Origin: Planctomycetota bacterium
GTDB taxonomy: Bacteria; Planctomycetota; MHYJ01; JACQXL01; JACQZI01
Length of the DNA stretch: 64,000 nucleotides
NCBI GenBank assembly: GCA_016207825.1
Contig: JACQZI010000018.1
Coordinates: forward strand, 18,698-82,697
Direction: 5' to 3'
Shown: piece by piece, positions 24,684-33,838 of the stretch
Numbering within the stretch: the stretch's first letter is position 1
Layout of the letters: the number at the start of each line of letters is the position of its first letter
Program-made: the position numbers and the translations under genes
The notes under the pieces: generated by a model
What the model saw: the letters and a program-made list of their open reading frames with translations, nothing else
The model's database searches: none
What the model was told of the DNA's origin: nothing

Positions 24684-26243
24684 ATGAAAAAACACCTGTT
24701 GCTTCCGTTTCTGGCTTCGCTCCTTTTATGCCTGAGCTTCCATCCGGCTAACCAGGGCTGGATTATCTGGCTCGCGTTAATTCCGCTGGTTTTTTATATC
24801 CGCCTTGAAACGAATTACAAGCGCCTGGTTTTCATCTCCTGGGCGTCCGGATTCCTCTTCTTTTTCACCGGTTTATGGTGGCTGCGCTATGTCACCTTCG
24901 CAGGGCTCGTAATTTTGGGCGTCATCCTGGGATTATATTTCGTGGTCTTCGCTGTGGCTTCCAAGATAATCCAGAAGAAATTAGGCGACAGCGCATATTA
25001 TTTAACCATCCCGTTTTGGTGGGTGTTTCTGGAGTTTGCTCGTGCATACGTCCTGACCGGTTTCCCCTGGCTTTTCCTGGGGCATACCCAGTATAACTGG
25101 CTGATATTCATACAGATATGCGATATCACCGGGGTCTATGGGATATCGTTTCTTATCGCCTCGGTCAATTCGTTCCTGACCTTTGTCTTGGTGCGCGCGA
25201 TAGAGCGCAAAGCGCCCAAGCAGGAGACAAAAACACTCACCGCGGTTTGGGCATCGGTTATTGCCGTGCTGATTCTGTCATCGCTTATATACGGGTCTTT
25301 GCGCATGAAATCAATCGAGGTGGAAACCGGCCCTAAAATCAGCTTAGTACAGGGCAATATTCCGCAAAGCCTGAAAATCGCGCCTGACAGCGCGGAGAGG
25401 ATTTATAATAAACATATAGAGCTTACCAAAAAGGCAAAGGCGGAAAACCCTGATTTGATTGTCTGGGCAGAGACGATGTATCCGGGTTTGGTTACGGAGT
25501 CGGCAGGGGAGCTGGACAACCTGAAAACGCTTGCCAAGGAGTTCCAGTCTGAGATGCTTATCGGTGCCGTGGCGGACAGGAGCAAATTGTCAGAGAGGTT
25601 TGAGCTTTATAACAGCGCCTATTATCTCTCAGCAACAGGCGAGATATTAGGGAGTTACGATAAAATACATCTTGTGCCGGTGAGTGAATTGCTACCTTTC
25701 CGCACTATTATGCCGTGGCTGGAGGATTTGGCATTATATTTTTCAGGTTTGGAGCAACTGCCGATGCTCAATCCCGGCACAAAGTTAGAGCCTTTTGTAT
25801 TGAATGGTTCCCGATTCGGCGTTTTGATTTGCTACGAGAGCGTCTTTCCGGAACTCAGCCGCCAGGTTACCAGAAAAGGCGCGCGGTTTATAATGAACCT
25901 CTCCAATGACGGCTGGTTTTGGGACAGCGCCGAGTTGGAGCAAATCCTGGCTATTTCCGCATTCCGGGCGGTGGAAAACCGAATCGGTTTCGTCCGCGCC
26001 ACCAATACCGGCATATCCGCCTTTATCTCGCCCATCGGCAGGATGGATATTTTTACCGACGAAAAAGGCAAGGCAAAGGAGATAGAAGGGGTCTTTACGC
26101 GCAATGTTGAAGTTGCCAATATCGGGACAGTTTACAGCCGCTGGGGTGACTGGTTTCCGGCCCTTTGTGCCGTAGTTTTTGCGCTAATTATCTCATCTAA
26201 AATTGTGGAAATTAACTTGACAAGGAAACCGATAATTAGTTAG
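24684..26243 (+). CDS. lnt: Apolipoprotein N-acyltransferase
   Basis: 519 residues, normal for Lnt. N-terminal membrane helices (about 1-205) are followed by a nitrilase-fold domain with the catalytic triad Glu263 (WAETMYPG), Lys327 (YDKIHLVP) and Cys383 (CYESVFPE), then a final membrane helix near 490-510. It adds the third acyl chain to lipoproteins at the inner membrane, fitting the many lipobox proteins in the window. It opens a same-strand run that continues with two coiled-coil proteins, a small membrane protein and mreBCD. The start has a very short leader and no ribosome site. Confidence 0.95.
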   Translation: MKKHLLLPFLASLLLCLSFHPANQGWIIWLALIPLVFYIRLETNYKRLVFISWASGFLFFFTGLWWLRYVTFAGLVILGVILGLYFVVFAVASKIIQKKLGDSAYYLTIPFWWVFLEFARAYVLTGFPWLFLGHTQYNWLIFIQICDITGVYGISFLIASVNSFLTFVLVRAIERKAPKQETKTLTAVWASVIAVLILSSLIYGSLRMKSIEVETGPKISLVQGNIPQSLKIAPDSAERIYNKHIELTKKAKAENPDLIVWAETMYPGLVTESAGELDNLKTLAKEFQSEMLIGAVADRSKLSERFELYNSAYYLSATGEILGSYDKIHLVPVSELLPFRTIMPWLEDLALYFSGLEQLPMLNPGTKLEPFVLNGSRFGVLICYESVFPELSRQVTRKGARFIMNLSNDGWFWDSAELEQILAISAFRAVENRIGFVRATNTGISAFISPIGRMDIFTDEKGKAKEIEGVFTRNVEVANIGTVYSRWGDWFPALCAVVFALIISSKIVEINLTRKPIIS

Positions 26244-26270
26244 TTATCGTATAAATCTAGCGCCTTTTAT

Positions 26271-27122
26271 ATGAATATTTTCACTAAATTGGTCATAATT
26301 CTTATCCTCGTCATGAGCCTCGTTTATACGGGTTTTGCCACCATCATATTCAATACCAAGGAAAACTACAAGGTGATGCTCCATAAAAAAGACGAGGCGA
26401 CCAAGAAGATTTCCGAAGTGGATAACGCGGAAATCACCCGTCAGAAAGAGGAATTCGCCAAGCTGGAAAGCGAAACCAAGGCGCTGGAAACCGAGAAAAA
26501 GAATAAAACGGCCGAGTTGACCAGCAGCGCGGACAAGCTGACCCAGGAAAAGAACAGCCTGGGCGATATCCAGAAAAACATCACGGAGCTGACCGCGGAG
26601 AACGAACGCATGGCGCGTGATATCGAATACGAAAGAAGGCGCAACGAGGAGCTCCACCGCGATATCGAAACCTCACGGAAGCGCTTCCAGGAGACGGAAA
26701 ACGATTTGAATATCGCGGAGGCAAGATTGATAAATGACCGGGACGACCTGGCCAGGACAAAGAAAGAGCTGGCCGCCCTGGACGAACAGTATATAGAGCT
26801 TTCCAGGAAATATGACCAGGCCAAATCCACACTTGAGGCATACCAGCGGAACAAGGACCTGAAACCGCCGGTCACGCCTTATAAAGATATCCGCGGGAAG
26901 GTTTTAGCGGTGAGCCAGAACACAAACGTGGTGATAATCAGCGCCGGGGAAACAGCGGGGGCGAAAGTAGGCATGGAATTCACCGTTTCGCGCGATAACA
27001 AATTCATAGCGAAAATCAAAGTCGATAAGGTAGAGGAGAATTTTTCCACCGCAACGCCTGTCGAGAAATTATCAACGGATCTTATAAGAGAACAGGACGA
27101 CGTGACCACGAGTCCTTTTTAA
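26271..27122 (+). CDS. Membrane-anchored coiled-coil protein, copy 1
   Basis: 283 residues. An N-terminal membrane helix (about 5-27) is followed by a long coiled coil (about 35-195, rich in Glu/Lys heptads) and a compact C-terminal beta domain. That domain runs from IRGKVLAVSQNTNVVIISAG through FTVSRDNKFIAKIKVDKVE to VTTSPF. The next gene is a paralogue of the same length with the same ending. The topology (anchor, coil, small head outside) resembles MreC-type scaffolds but the sequence does not. Position before mreBCD suggests a role in envelope growth. The start follows lnt by 27 bases. Confidence 0.75.
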   Translation: MNIFTKLVIILILVMSLVYTGFATIIFNTKENYKVMLHKKDEATKKISEVDNAEITRQKEEFAKLESETKALETEKKNKTAELTSSADKLTQEKNSLGDIQKNITELTAENERMARDIEYERRRNEELHRDIETSRKRFQETENDLNIAEARLINDRDDLARTKKELAALDEQYIELSRKYDQAKSTLEAYQRNKDLKPPVTPYKDIRGKVLAVSQNTNVVIISAGETAGAKVGMEFTVSRDNKFIAKIKVDKVEENFSTATPVEKLSTDLIREQDDVTTSPF

Positions 27123-27125
27123 GAT

Positions 27126-27977
27126 ATGAGCCTTTTGACAAAACTGTTAGTTATCCTGGCTGTCCTTTTGAGCATAATATATTTCAGCCTTGCCGGCTCG
27201 CTTTTTACTTACCGCTTGTATTACAAGACCGAATACCAGAAAAGCGCCAAGAAATATGATGAGACGGTGGACCAGGGAATCGCCGAAATCACCAAATGGA
27301 AAGGCGATATCGACAGCAAGATGATTCACAATAGCCTCTTGCGTTCGGATATCGCCAGCATAAACATTTCCATCAAGGAAAGGAAAGACCAGTATGACGT
27401 GGTCCAGAAGCTGATAACCGATCTTGCCAAGCGTATCGAAGAGTTGACCGCGAATAACGGGAAATTAAAGGACGAACACAAAAAATTGACGACATCTAAC
27501 GATGAAATACAAACCCAGGTTACGGCGTTCAGGGACAGGCAGAAGCAGCTGGAAAAAGAGAGGAATGACCGCCAGGACGAAATGCAAAAAGTTTCCGATG
27601 AGCTTGCCAAGGATAAGAGAAACCTGGCATCTTTGAACGACGGCTACCTTGAGCTTTCCAAGAAACTTCGTTTCGTGGAACAAAGCCTGGAGTATTATAA
27701 GAAGCTGCTTACCGAACCGATTGGGCCGGCTAAAATCATCAAGGGAAAAGTGCTGGCGGTAAGCGAAACCCATAAAATCGTGATAATCAACGTCGGGACG
27801 GCTATAGAAAAGGAAATAAGCGTCGGTAACGAATTTACGGTTTACCGGGGAGATAAATATATCAGTAAAATAAGGGTGGATAAGGTGGAGAAGGAATACT
27901 CCAGTGCGGTTATTATGCCCGGCACGGAAAAAGAATCCATCAAGGTCGGGGATGATATCACCACCAGCCCTTATTAA
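27126..27977 (+). CDS. Membrane-anchored coiled-coil protein, copy 2
   Basis: 283 residues, three bases after copy 1. It has the same plan: membrane helix (about 6-27), coiled coil (about 35-200) and C-terminal domain (IKGKVLAVSETHKIVIINVG, then NEFTVYRGDKYISKIRVDKV and DITTSPY). The C-terminal domains of the two proteins are clearly homologous while the coils have diverged, consistent with an old tandem duplication and a heteromeric pair. No published family name is known to me. Confidence 0.75.
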   Translation: MSLLTKLLVILAVLLSIIYFSLAGSLFTYRLYYKTEYQKSAKKYDETVDQGIAEITKWKGDIDSKMIHNSLLRSDIASINISIKERKDQYDVVQKLITDLAKRIEELTANNGKLKDEHKKLTTSNDEIQTQVTAFRDRQKQLEKERNDRQDEMQKVSDELAKDKRNLASLNDGYLELSKKLRFVEQSLEYYKKLLTEPIGPAKIIKGKVLAVSETHKIVIINVGTAIEKEISVGNEFTVYRGDKYISKIRVDKVEKEYSSAVIMPGTEKESIKVGDDITTSPY

Positions 27978-27989
27978 AGGAGATTTTTA

Positions 27990-28352
27990 ATGGCTAAGCC
28001 CAGCGATGAGCCGGAATTTGTTGAAGGGGAAGGCCTGGAAGGCGAAGGAGAGCCGGAACAACAGCCGCTTCCGCAGATGGAACCGCTGTTGCTCAAGCCC
28101 CGCAATAATATTTATACTCTGCTGCTGTTGATTTCGATATTATTTATACTCGTTTCGATTTACCTGGTGGGTTGGGAACTGCGCAACTTTTACGATGCGA
28201 CGTTCGGAATACTTTCCCCTACGCAGCCGGTTGAAATGACTTCAGAGTCAAGTGAGCCCAAGCCCACTCCGGAAACTCCTGAAAATCCCGAAACACCTGT
28301 AGCGCCTGAATCACCCGGAACACCTGAAAATCCAACCTCAACTGGTGAATAA
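27990..28352 (+). CDS. Small single-pass membrane protein with acidic N-terminus and Pro/Glu tail
   Basis: 120 residues. An acidic N-terminal cytoplasmic part (1-38), one membrane helix (about 40-62: YTLLLLISILFILVSIYLVG), then a Pro/Glu/Thr-rich tail of about 40 residues. AAAGGAG precedes the ATG. It sits between the coiled-coil pair and mreB and is probably part of the same envelope module. Function unknown. Confidence 0.65.
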   Translation: MAKPSDEPEFVEGEGLEGEGEPEQQPLPQMEPLLLKPRNNIYTLLLLISILFILVSIYLVGWELRNFYDATFGILSPTQPVEMTSESSEPKPTPETPENPETPVAPESPGTPENPTSTGE

Positions 28353-28399
28353 TCGTTGGTTTGACGATAAATAGATATTAGGAAAAGGAGGCTTGATAA

Positions 28400-29464
28400 A
28401 TGGGTAATTTTATTGATGATATCTTAGGCATGTTTTCCAGTGATATCGGGATTGATTTGGGCACTTGCAATACCCTGGTCTGTGTCAAAGGGGAAGGCGT
28501 TATCCTTTCCGAGCCGTCAGTCGTTGCGGTGAAAAGGGGAACGAACAAGGTTTTATTGAACGGTCAGGCGGTGGGTAACGTTGCCAAGGAAATGTTAGGG
28601 AAAACCCCGGGCGGAATCGTTGCCGTGCGCCCGTTAAGGAACGGTGTCATTTCGGATTTTGATCTGGCCGAAGCTCTTATCCGTTACTTCATACAAAAAG
28701 TCAAGCAGCATAAAGGCTGGAAGCTTGTAAAGCCCAGGGTGGCAATATCCATTCCTTCGGGCATTTCAACCGTGGAAAAACGCGCCGTCATAAACTCCGC
28801 CGAACGCGCCGGTGCGCGGAAAATTTACCTCGTGGTCGAGCCGATTGCGGCTGCCATCGGTATCGGATTACCCATCCAGGAGCCGGTTGCCAGCATGATT
28901 GTGGATATCGGCGGCGGAACGACCGAGGTGGCCGTTCTTTCTTTAGGCGGTATCGTTGCTTCAAAAAGCATTCCGATTGCCGGAGACGAATTAGACGAGG
29001 CAATCGCCCAGCATATGAAAACCACGTATAATCTGTTAATCGGTGAGCAGATGGCCGAAAGGGTCAAAGTGGCTATCGGTTCGGCATGGCCTTTGGAAAA
29101 AGAAATGACCATGGAAGTAGGCGGACGCGACCTGGTGGCTGCCCGCCCCCGTAAGATTATCGTGAATTCAGAAGAAATAAGGGAATCCCTTAAACGCCCG
29201 ATAGATACGATTATCCAGGCGATTAAAGAAACCCTTGAGAAAACCCCGCCCGAATTATCGGCGGATTTGATTAACCAGGGTATCACGCTGGTTGGCGGCG
29301 GCTCTCTTTTAAGGGGCATGGATAAGGCGATTGCCAAGGAAGTGCAGATTCCCGTCAGGGTTGATGAAGACCCATTAACCGCAGTCGCTAAGGGTACGGG
29401 GATTGTCCTGGAAAATCTTGACCAGATTCAGGAAAGCCTGGAAAGCGGAGAAGATTTACTCTAA
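28400..29464 (+). CDS. mreB: Rod shape-determining actin homologue MreB
   Basis: 354 residues. It shows the actin-fold signature elements of MreB: DIGIDLGTCNTLVCVKG (phosphate 1), a PSGISTVEKRA helix region, MIVDIGGGTTEVAVLSLGGI (phosphate 2) and LVGGGSLLRGMD (adenosine). AAAAGGAGG precedes the ATG. It polymerises on the inner membrane and directs lateral wall synthesis, with MreC and MreD encoded immediately after. RodA and the class B PBP usually linked to it are not in the window. Confidence 0.96.
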   Translation: MGNFIDDILGMFSSDIGIDLGTCNTLVCVKGEGVILSEPSVVAVKRGTNKVLLNGQAVGNVAKEMLGKTPGGIVAVRPLRNGVISDFDLAEALIRYFIQKVKQHKGWKLVKPRVAISIPSGISTVEKRAVINSAERAGARKIYLVVEPIAAAIGIGLPIQEPVASMIVDIGGGTTEVAVLSLGGIVASKSIPIAGDELDEAIAQHMKTTYNLLIGEQMAERVKVAIGSAWPLEKEMTMEVGGRDLVAARPRKIIVNSEEIRESLKRPIDTIIQAIKETLEKTPPELSADLINQGITLVGGGSLLRGMDKAIAKEVQIPVRVDEDPLTAVAKGTGIVLENLDQIQESLESGEDLL

Positions 29465-29479
29465 ATCTGCTCATGAGCG

Positions 29480-30391
29480 ATGCTTGGTTATAATAAACCG
29501 TTCCCTCTGGCTTTTCTCCTGTTTGCTTTTGTTGTTTTCCTCATCCCCGCTAAGGCAGACGGTCCTGTCAAATCAATGATTATCACGCCTTTTACCCCAT
29601 TTGCAAGGATTTTGCCTGCCCAAAAGGCTTCGCCGGTCATTAATAAAAAAGATGGCGCTGATACGAAGAAAGAAACTGCTTCCGAGCGCCTCGCAAAGCT
29701 GGAAAAAGAAATAGAATCCCTTAAGGCTGAGAATATAATCCTGGCGAATGACAACCGGGAATTGAAAAGTAAATTGAGCAGTATCTCGAGTTTTATCGAG
29801 GTCGCGTCTTCCTCCAGGAAAATAAACGAGGCGTACGAACTTATTTCGGCTGACGTTATTTTAGCCGATGATTCCTCCAGCTGGAGAAAGGGAATTACGA
29901 TTAACCGCGGGAGCAATAGCAAGATTGAGGTCGGGTTGCCCGTGGTTTACGGTAAATACCTGGTCGGCCGGGTGGTGGAATGCGGCCCTTTTAACAGCCG
30001 GGTGCAGCTTTTGACGGACCCTGTCTTTAGGATAAAAGCCTTTGCAGCGGCTTCCCAAAAAGTGCCTTCCGAGAAGAAAGAAAAGAAAGACATACCCGAA
30101 ACAATTCAGGCCGTACCGGAAAAAACAGCCAAACCAACCGCCTCGGGCAACGGCGTCCTGGAGGGCAAATCCACGTCCGAATGCATCCTTAAGTATATAT
30201 CCAGGAGCATACCGGTTGAGGAAGGCTGGATAGTTTTTTCTGCCCAGGATATTTCGGAAACTTACCCGAAGGGCTTGCTTATCGGCGAGGTCGTTGCGGC
30301 GAAGCAGGAAAGCTATTTTTCGTTGTTGACGGTAAAGCCGTTTCTGGATTTTAACAGCCTGGAGAATGTTATAATCATTAAGAAGAAATAA
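29480..30391 (+). CDS. mreC: Rod shape-determining protein MreC
   Basis: 303 residues. An N-terminal hydrophobic helix (about 9-24), a coiled coil (about 63-103: LEKEIESLKAENIILANDNR) and the MreC beta domain (about 120-300, with RGSNSKIEVGLPVVYGKYLV and VQLLTDPVFRIKAF). Between the two halves of the beta domain there is a Lys/Glu/Pro-rich insertion of about 35 residues (194-228), unusual for the family. It starts 15 bases after mreB. Confidence 0.88.
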   Translation: MLGYNKPFPLAFLLFAFVVFLIPAKADGPVKSMIITPFTPFARILPAQKASPVINKKDGADTKKETASERLAKLEKEIESLKAENIILANDNRELKSKLSSISSFIEVASSSRKINEAYELISADVILADDSSSWRKGITINRGSNSKIEVGLPVVYGKYLVGRVVECGPFNSRVQLLTDPVFRIKAFAAASQKVPSEKKEKKDIPETIQAVPEKTAKPTASGNGVLEGKSTSECILKYISRSIPVEEGWIVFSAQDISETYPKGLLIGEVVAAKQESYFSLLTVKPFLDFNSLENVIIIKKK

Positions 30392-30392
30392 G

Positions 30393-30908
30393 ATGCGGAT
30401 TAATTCTTTGTTTATTATCGTTGCTTCCGTTTTGACTTTATTCTTACAGTTGACGCTGTTGCGGTTCGCGGAAATCGCGAGCATTAAGCCGGAGCTCTTG
30501 TTTATATGGGTCATAATGAGCTCTTTCTATCTTCCTTTGCGCTCGGCAGTTTTTACGAATTGGCTTATCGGTATTATGGCGGATGCGACCTCTAATTCAA
30601 GTTTGGGGACGATGGGTTTTTTATACCTGCTGGTCGGTTTGGCAATATCCTTGTTAAGGGAAATGTTTTTCCGGGAAGATATTGCCGCCAGGGTCGGCAT
30701 CACCTTCATTTCCGTTTATTTTTGCCATTTCCTTTACGGGGCAGGGATGTGTTTTGCCAGGGGGTCGCTTGATTTTTGGTTTATAATAATAAAGCCTTTT
30801 GGCATTGCTGTTTACACGACAATAGCCGGGATAGCTTTTTTCTTTGTCTTGGCCATTATCGAACGTGTCGTCCAGGTGAAGCGTTTAAGGGATGAACTTA
30901 AGCCTTGA
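30393..30908 (+). CDS. mreD: Rod shape-determining protein MreD
   Basis: 171 residues with about five membrane helices and the pattern of MreD. It starts immediately after the mreC stop codon and completes the mreBCD set. It converges on the histidine kinase gene with 3 bases between the stops; no terminator hairpin is visible there. Confidence 0.82.
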   Translation: MRINSLFIIVASVLTLFLQLTLLRFAEIASIKPELLFIWVIMSSFYLPLRSAVFTNWLIGIMADATSNSSLGTMGFLYLLVGLAISLLREMFFREDIAARVGITFISVYFCHFLYGAGMCFARGSLDFWFIIIKPFGIAVYTTIAGIAFFFVLAIIERVVQVKRLRDELKP

Positions 30909-30911
30909 AAG

Positions 30912-32579
30912 TCATTTTTTGGGGCAGGGCAGCCTTATAGTGAATTTCGTCCCTTTCCCGACAGCCGTCTCAAACGAAATCCTTCCTTTATGGAGCTGGA
31001 TAATCTTACCGGCAATGGCTAAGCCCATCCCGACACCTTTGGGTTTGGTGGTGAAAAACGGGTCGTAAATTTTATCCCGGTAAGAAGGTTCTATCCCCTT
31101 GCCGAAATCGATAACTTCAATAATGATTTCTTCGGCGTTCTTGAATTCGTTGTATTCAGTGTATGCTTTTAGAATTACTTTGTCCGTATCCGCCTCAAGC
31201 GCATTAAGCCCCAGGTTAATCAATACTTGCTTTAACTGCTCGGAATCAGCGGAGCAAAATATTTTCCCTTTGATTTCTTTTTGGATTTTTACGGGTTTGG
31301 CGGTTTCCTTGTGTTCAAGAAGGATGGCAACCTCGTCCACGATTTGCCCGATATTGCAGTACTGGAAACAAACCGGCCTTTCCCTGGCGAAATCTATGAA
31401 TTCGGTGATTATTTGGTTGAGGCGCTTTGTTTCTTTAATGATAATATCCATCAGCTTTTTCTCGTCCGGGGAAAGCTTGTCGAGAATGCCCAATTCCTGG
31501 GCGGCGCTTCTTATGGATGCCAGCGGATTTCTTATTTCATGCGCGATTGACGTGCTCATTTCGCTCAAACTTTGCCACCGCTCTGCCTGCTTGGTTATTT
31601 CCGCGGTTTTTCTGGCGAGCGTGACATCGTTAAACAATACGATGGTTCCCCTCGTTTTTTCCTGGGAGTCTTTTAACGAAGTCGTGCCGAATTCTATGAA
31701 GTAATCGTTTTTATCATCCTTGATGGTTATTTCGCCTGAAGAAATCTGGGAATCGAGCAAGGCATCGTGCAACTGTTTGTAGTTTGGATGATCGAAAATA
31801 TCTTTTACTTCCGCCCCTTCTGTGAAGATATCTTTAGGCAGCCGCAGGAGTTTGCGGGCTTGAAGGTTGTAAAAAGCGATTTTACCCTGCAGGTTGATTA
31901 CCATGAGCCCGGTTGACATTCCCTGAAGGATTTCTTCGTTAAGGATTCTTTCGTGGCTGAGCTCGATCGTCAGCCGGCCGGACAGGAACGCCACAAGATG
32001 CAATGCCAGCGCAAAGAAGAAAAGGTACGGCAGGGCGAAACTCAAATTGCCGCTTACGTCTTTGATATATTCATTGGGAAGAAATGGCAGCGGGCGGTTA
32101 TAATGGACGCCGAGGAAATAAATTATGGTTATTCCGGAAAGGAATATCGAAGCCAGCGAAGCGAAAATAAAGCTGCTCCGCGCGGAAATTAACAGGGCTC
32201 CTGACACGATGGAGGCAAAATAGAGGTAAATAAAAATGCTTCCTCCTATCCCGCCGGTGAAATATATAAGCAGTGTTTCTATCAATATATCGAGGGTTAT
32301 TTGAAACATCGCTTGTTTCCTGAGTGAAATCCATGTCCACCTGATAGCAATGAGATACAGGATGTTGATAAAACAGGCGAATATCAGGATGGTGTAAGCA
32401 GAGATGAGATGCGGGGGAAAAGATTTAAATGTCTTTTGCTGGTATAAGATGATTGCGATAAGCGCCAGGATGGCAATCATCAGCCGGATGAACAGGAACC
32501 ATTTCAGCCGGCTTTGCAGGCCGGCTGTTTCATAGGAAGAGATTTTTTTAGTATTCGTTTCAGGCGAAGTAGTTTCCAT
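30912..32579 (-). CDS. Membrane sensor histidine kinase, PilS-like
   Basis: 555 residues. About six membrane helices (28-205), a PAS domain (about 215-320), a HisKA domain with phospho-acceptor His347 (SIAHEIRNPLASIRSA), and HATPase_c with N box NLGLNALEA, G1 DFGKGIEP, F box DPFFTTK and G2 GVGMGLAI. The architecture and position directly after pilB-pilC match PilS, which controls pilin transcription with PilR; no PilR is in the window, so the gene symbol is withheld. The start is 7 nt after the pilC stop. Confidence 0.88.
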   Translation of the reverse strand: METTSPETNTKKISSYETAGLQSRLKWFLFIRLMIAILALIAIILYQQKTFKSFPPHLISAYTILIFACFINILYLIAIRWTWISLRKQAMFQITLDILIETLLIYFTGGIGGSIFIYLYFASIVSGALLISARSSFIFASLASIFLSGITIIYFLGVHYNRPLPFLPNEYIKDVSGNLSFALPYLFFFALALHLVAFLSGRLTIELSHERILNEEILQGMSTGLMVINLQGKIAFYNLQARKLLRLPKDIFTEGAEVKDIFDHPNYKQLHDALLDSQISSGEITIKDDKNDYFIEFGTTSLKDSQEKTRGTIVLFNDVTLARKTAEITKQAERWQSLSEMSTSIAHEIRNPLASIRSAAQELGILDKLSPDEKKLMDIIIKETKRLNQIITEFIDFARERPVCFQYCNIGQIVDEVAILLEHKETAKPVKIQKEIKGKIFCSADSEQLKQVLINLGLNALEADTDKVILKAYTEYNEFKNAEEIIIEVIDFGKGIEPSYRDKIYDPFFTTKPKGVGMGLAIAGKIIQLHKGRISFETAVGKGTKFTIRLPCPKK

Positions 32580-32586
32580 TAATAAA

Positions 32587-33813
32587 TTACTTCTTACCCA
32601 TTACCGCCGACTGGATCTTGAAGATCGGCATAAACACCGCCAGGACGATTCCGCCTACCACGGCGCCCATCACGCCGATCAATAACGGTTCGATCATGGA
32701 TGTCAGCGATTCAACCGCGGCAGAAACCTGCTGGTCGTAGAAATCGGAAATCTTTTCCAGAAGCGCTTCCAGTGCGCCAGATTTTTCGCCTATTCCGATC
32801 ATCCTTGTGACCATCGGCGGGAATATTTTATTTTGAGATAGGGGTGCGCTTAGGGTTTCCCCTTTACGCACGCTTTCCTTTGCGTCGTTAACCGTGTCTT
32901 CGATCAATATGTTTCCCGATGTGCTTGCCACTATTTCCAAGGCGCCTAAAATAGGAACGCCGCTTTTTATGAGCGTGGCAAAAGTCCGGCAGAAACGGGA
33001 TACCGCTACTTTGGTAAACAAATCCCCGAAAACCGGGGCATTCAGTGATAGCCAGTCCATTACGCGCGCGCCCTTTTTAGTTTTCTTGAATGCGCCGAAT
33101 GCAAAAATCAAACCGACTATTGCGCCGATCCAGATATACCAATAGTTTTGCATGGCATCGCTTGTTCCCATGAGTATTTTAGTGGGTAGCGGCAGTTCGA
33201 TGCCCATACTGGTGAAAATCGATTTGAATTTCGGAACGATGAAAATCATCAGTCCGCCCACGATAAGGAATATCATTGCAAGCGAAATGACCGGGTAAGT
33301 CATGGCGGATTTGATTTCTCGTCTCAAAGCCTGTGTGCTTTCCTGGTATTCGGCCAGGCGCACCAGGATTGCATCCAATTGGCCGCCGGCTTCGCCGGCC
33401 CTGATCATGCTGACATAAATACGGGCGAATACCTTGGGATAGGCTTCCAGTGATTCGGAAAAATCTGCGCCTCCTCTTACTTTCTCGACCACGCCTCCCA
33501 GCGTTAATTTAAAACTTTCATTATCGGTTTGCTCCTGCAGGATTTCCAGCGATTCCAGAAGGGGAATGCCCGCTCCGATCATCGTTGATAACTGCCGTGT
33601 AAACACCATCAGGTCGTCCGCTTTAATTGACGAACCGGCTTTGGGCCTAAACAAGGCAAAACCTCCCTTTTTGTCGGAAGCCGCTTTGACCGTCAGCACC
33701 GTTAATCCCTGTTTTTTTAGTTCGATAGTTGCTTCGGTAGGATTGATTGCAGAAATGGTTCCTTTCTTGGGTTTTCCGTCAGCGCCTCTTACGGTGTACA
33801 AATATTTAGGCAT
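32587..33813 (-). CDS. pilC: Type IV pilus / type II secretion inner-membrane platform protein PilC (GspF family)
   Basis: 408 residues, the normal length. Two GspF repeats: the first at about 70-190 with FTRQLSTMIGAGIPLLESL, the second at about 270-395 with FCRTFATLIKSGVPILGALE. Three membrane helices are present. The N-terminal 50 residues form the usual YTVRGADGKPKKGTI domain. It forms the platform on which the PilB ATPase turns to assemble pilin. The start codon follows AGGAGG and lies 25 bases after pilB. Confidence 0.93.
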   Translation of the reverse strand: MPKYLYTVRGADGKPKKGTISAINPTEATIELKKQGLTVLTVKAASDKKGGFALFRPKAGSSIKADDLMVFTRQLSTMIGAGIPLLESLEILQEQTDNESFKLTLGGVVEKVRGGADFSESLEAYPKVFARIYVSMIRAGEAGGQLDAILVRLAEYQESTQALRREIKSAMTYPVISLAMIFLIVGGLMIFIVPKFKSIFTSMGIELPLPTKILMGTSDAMQNYWYIWIGAIVGLIFAFGAFKKTKKGARVMDWLSLNAPVFGDLFTKVAVSRFCRTFATLIKSGVPILGALEIVASTSGNILIEDTVNDAKESVRKGETLSAPLSQNKIFPPMVTRMIGIGEKSGALEALLEKISDFYDQQVSAAVESLTSMIEPLLIGVMGAVVGGIVLAVFMPIFKIQSAVMGKK

Positions 33814-33838
33814 TATTCAACCTCCTGTATAAATAGAT

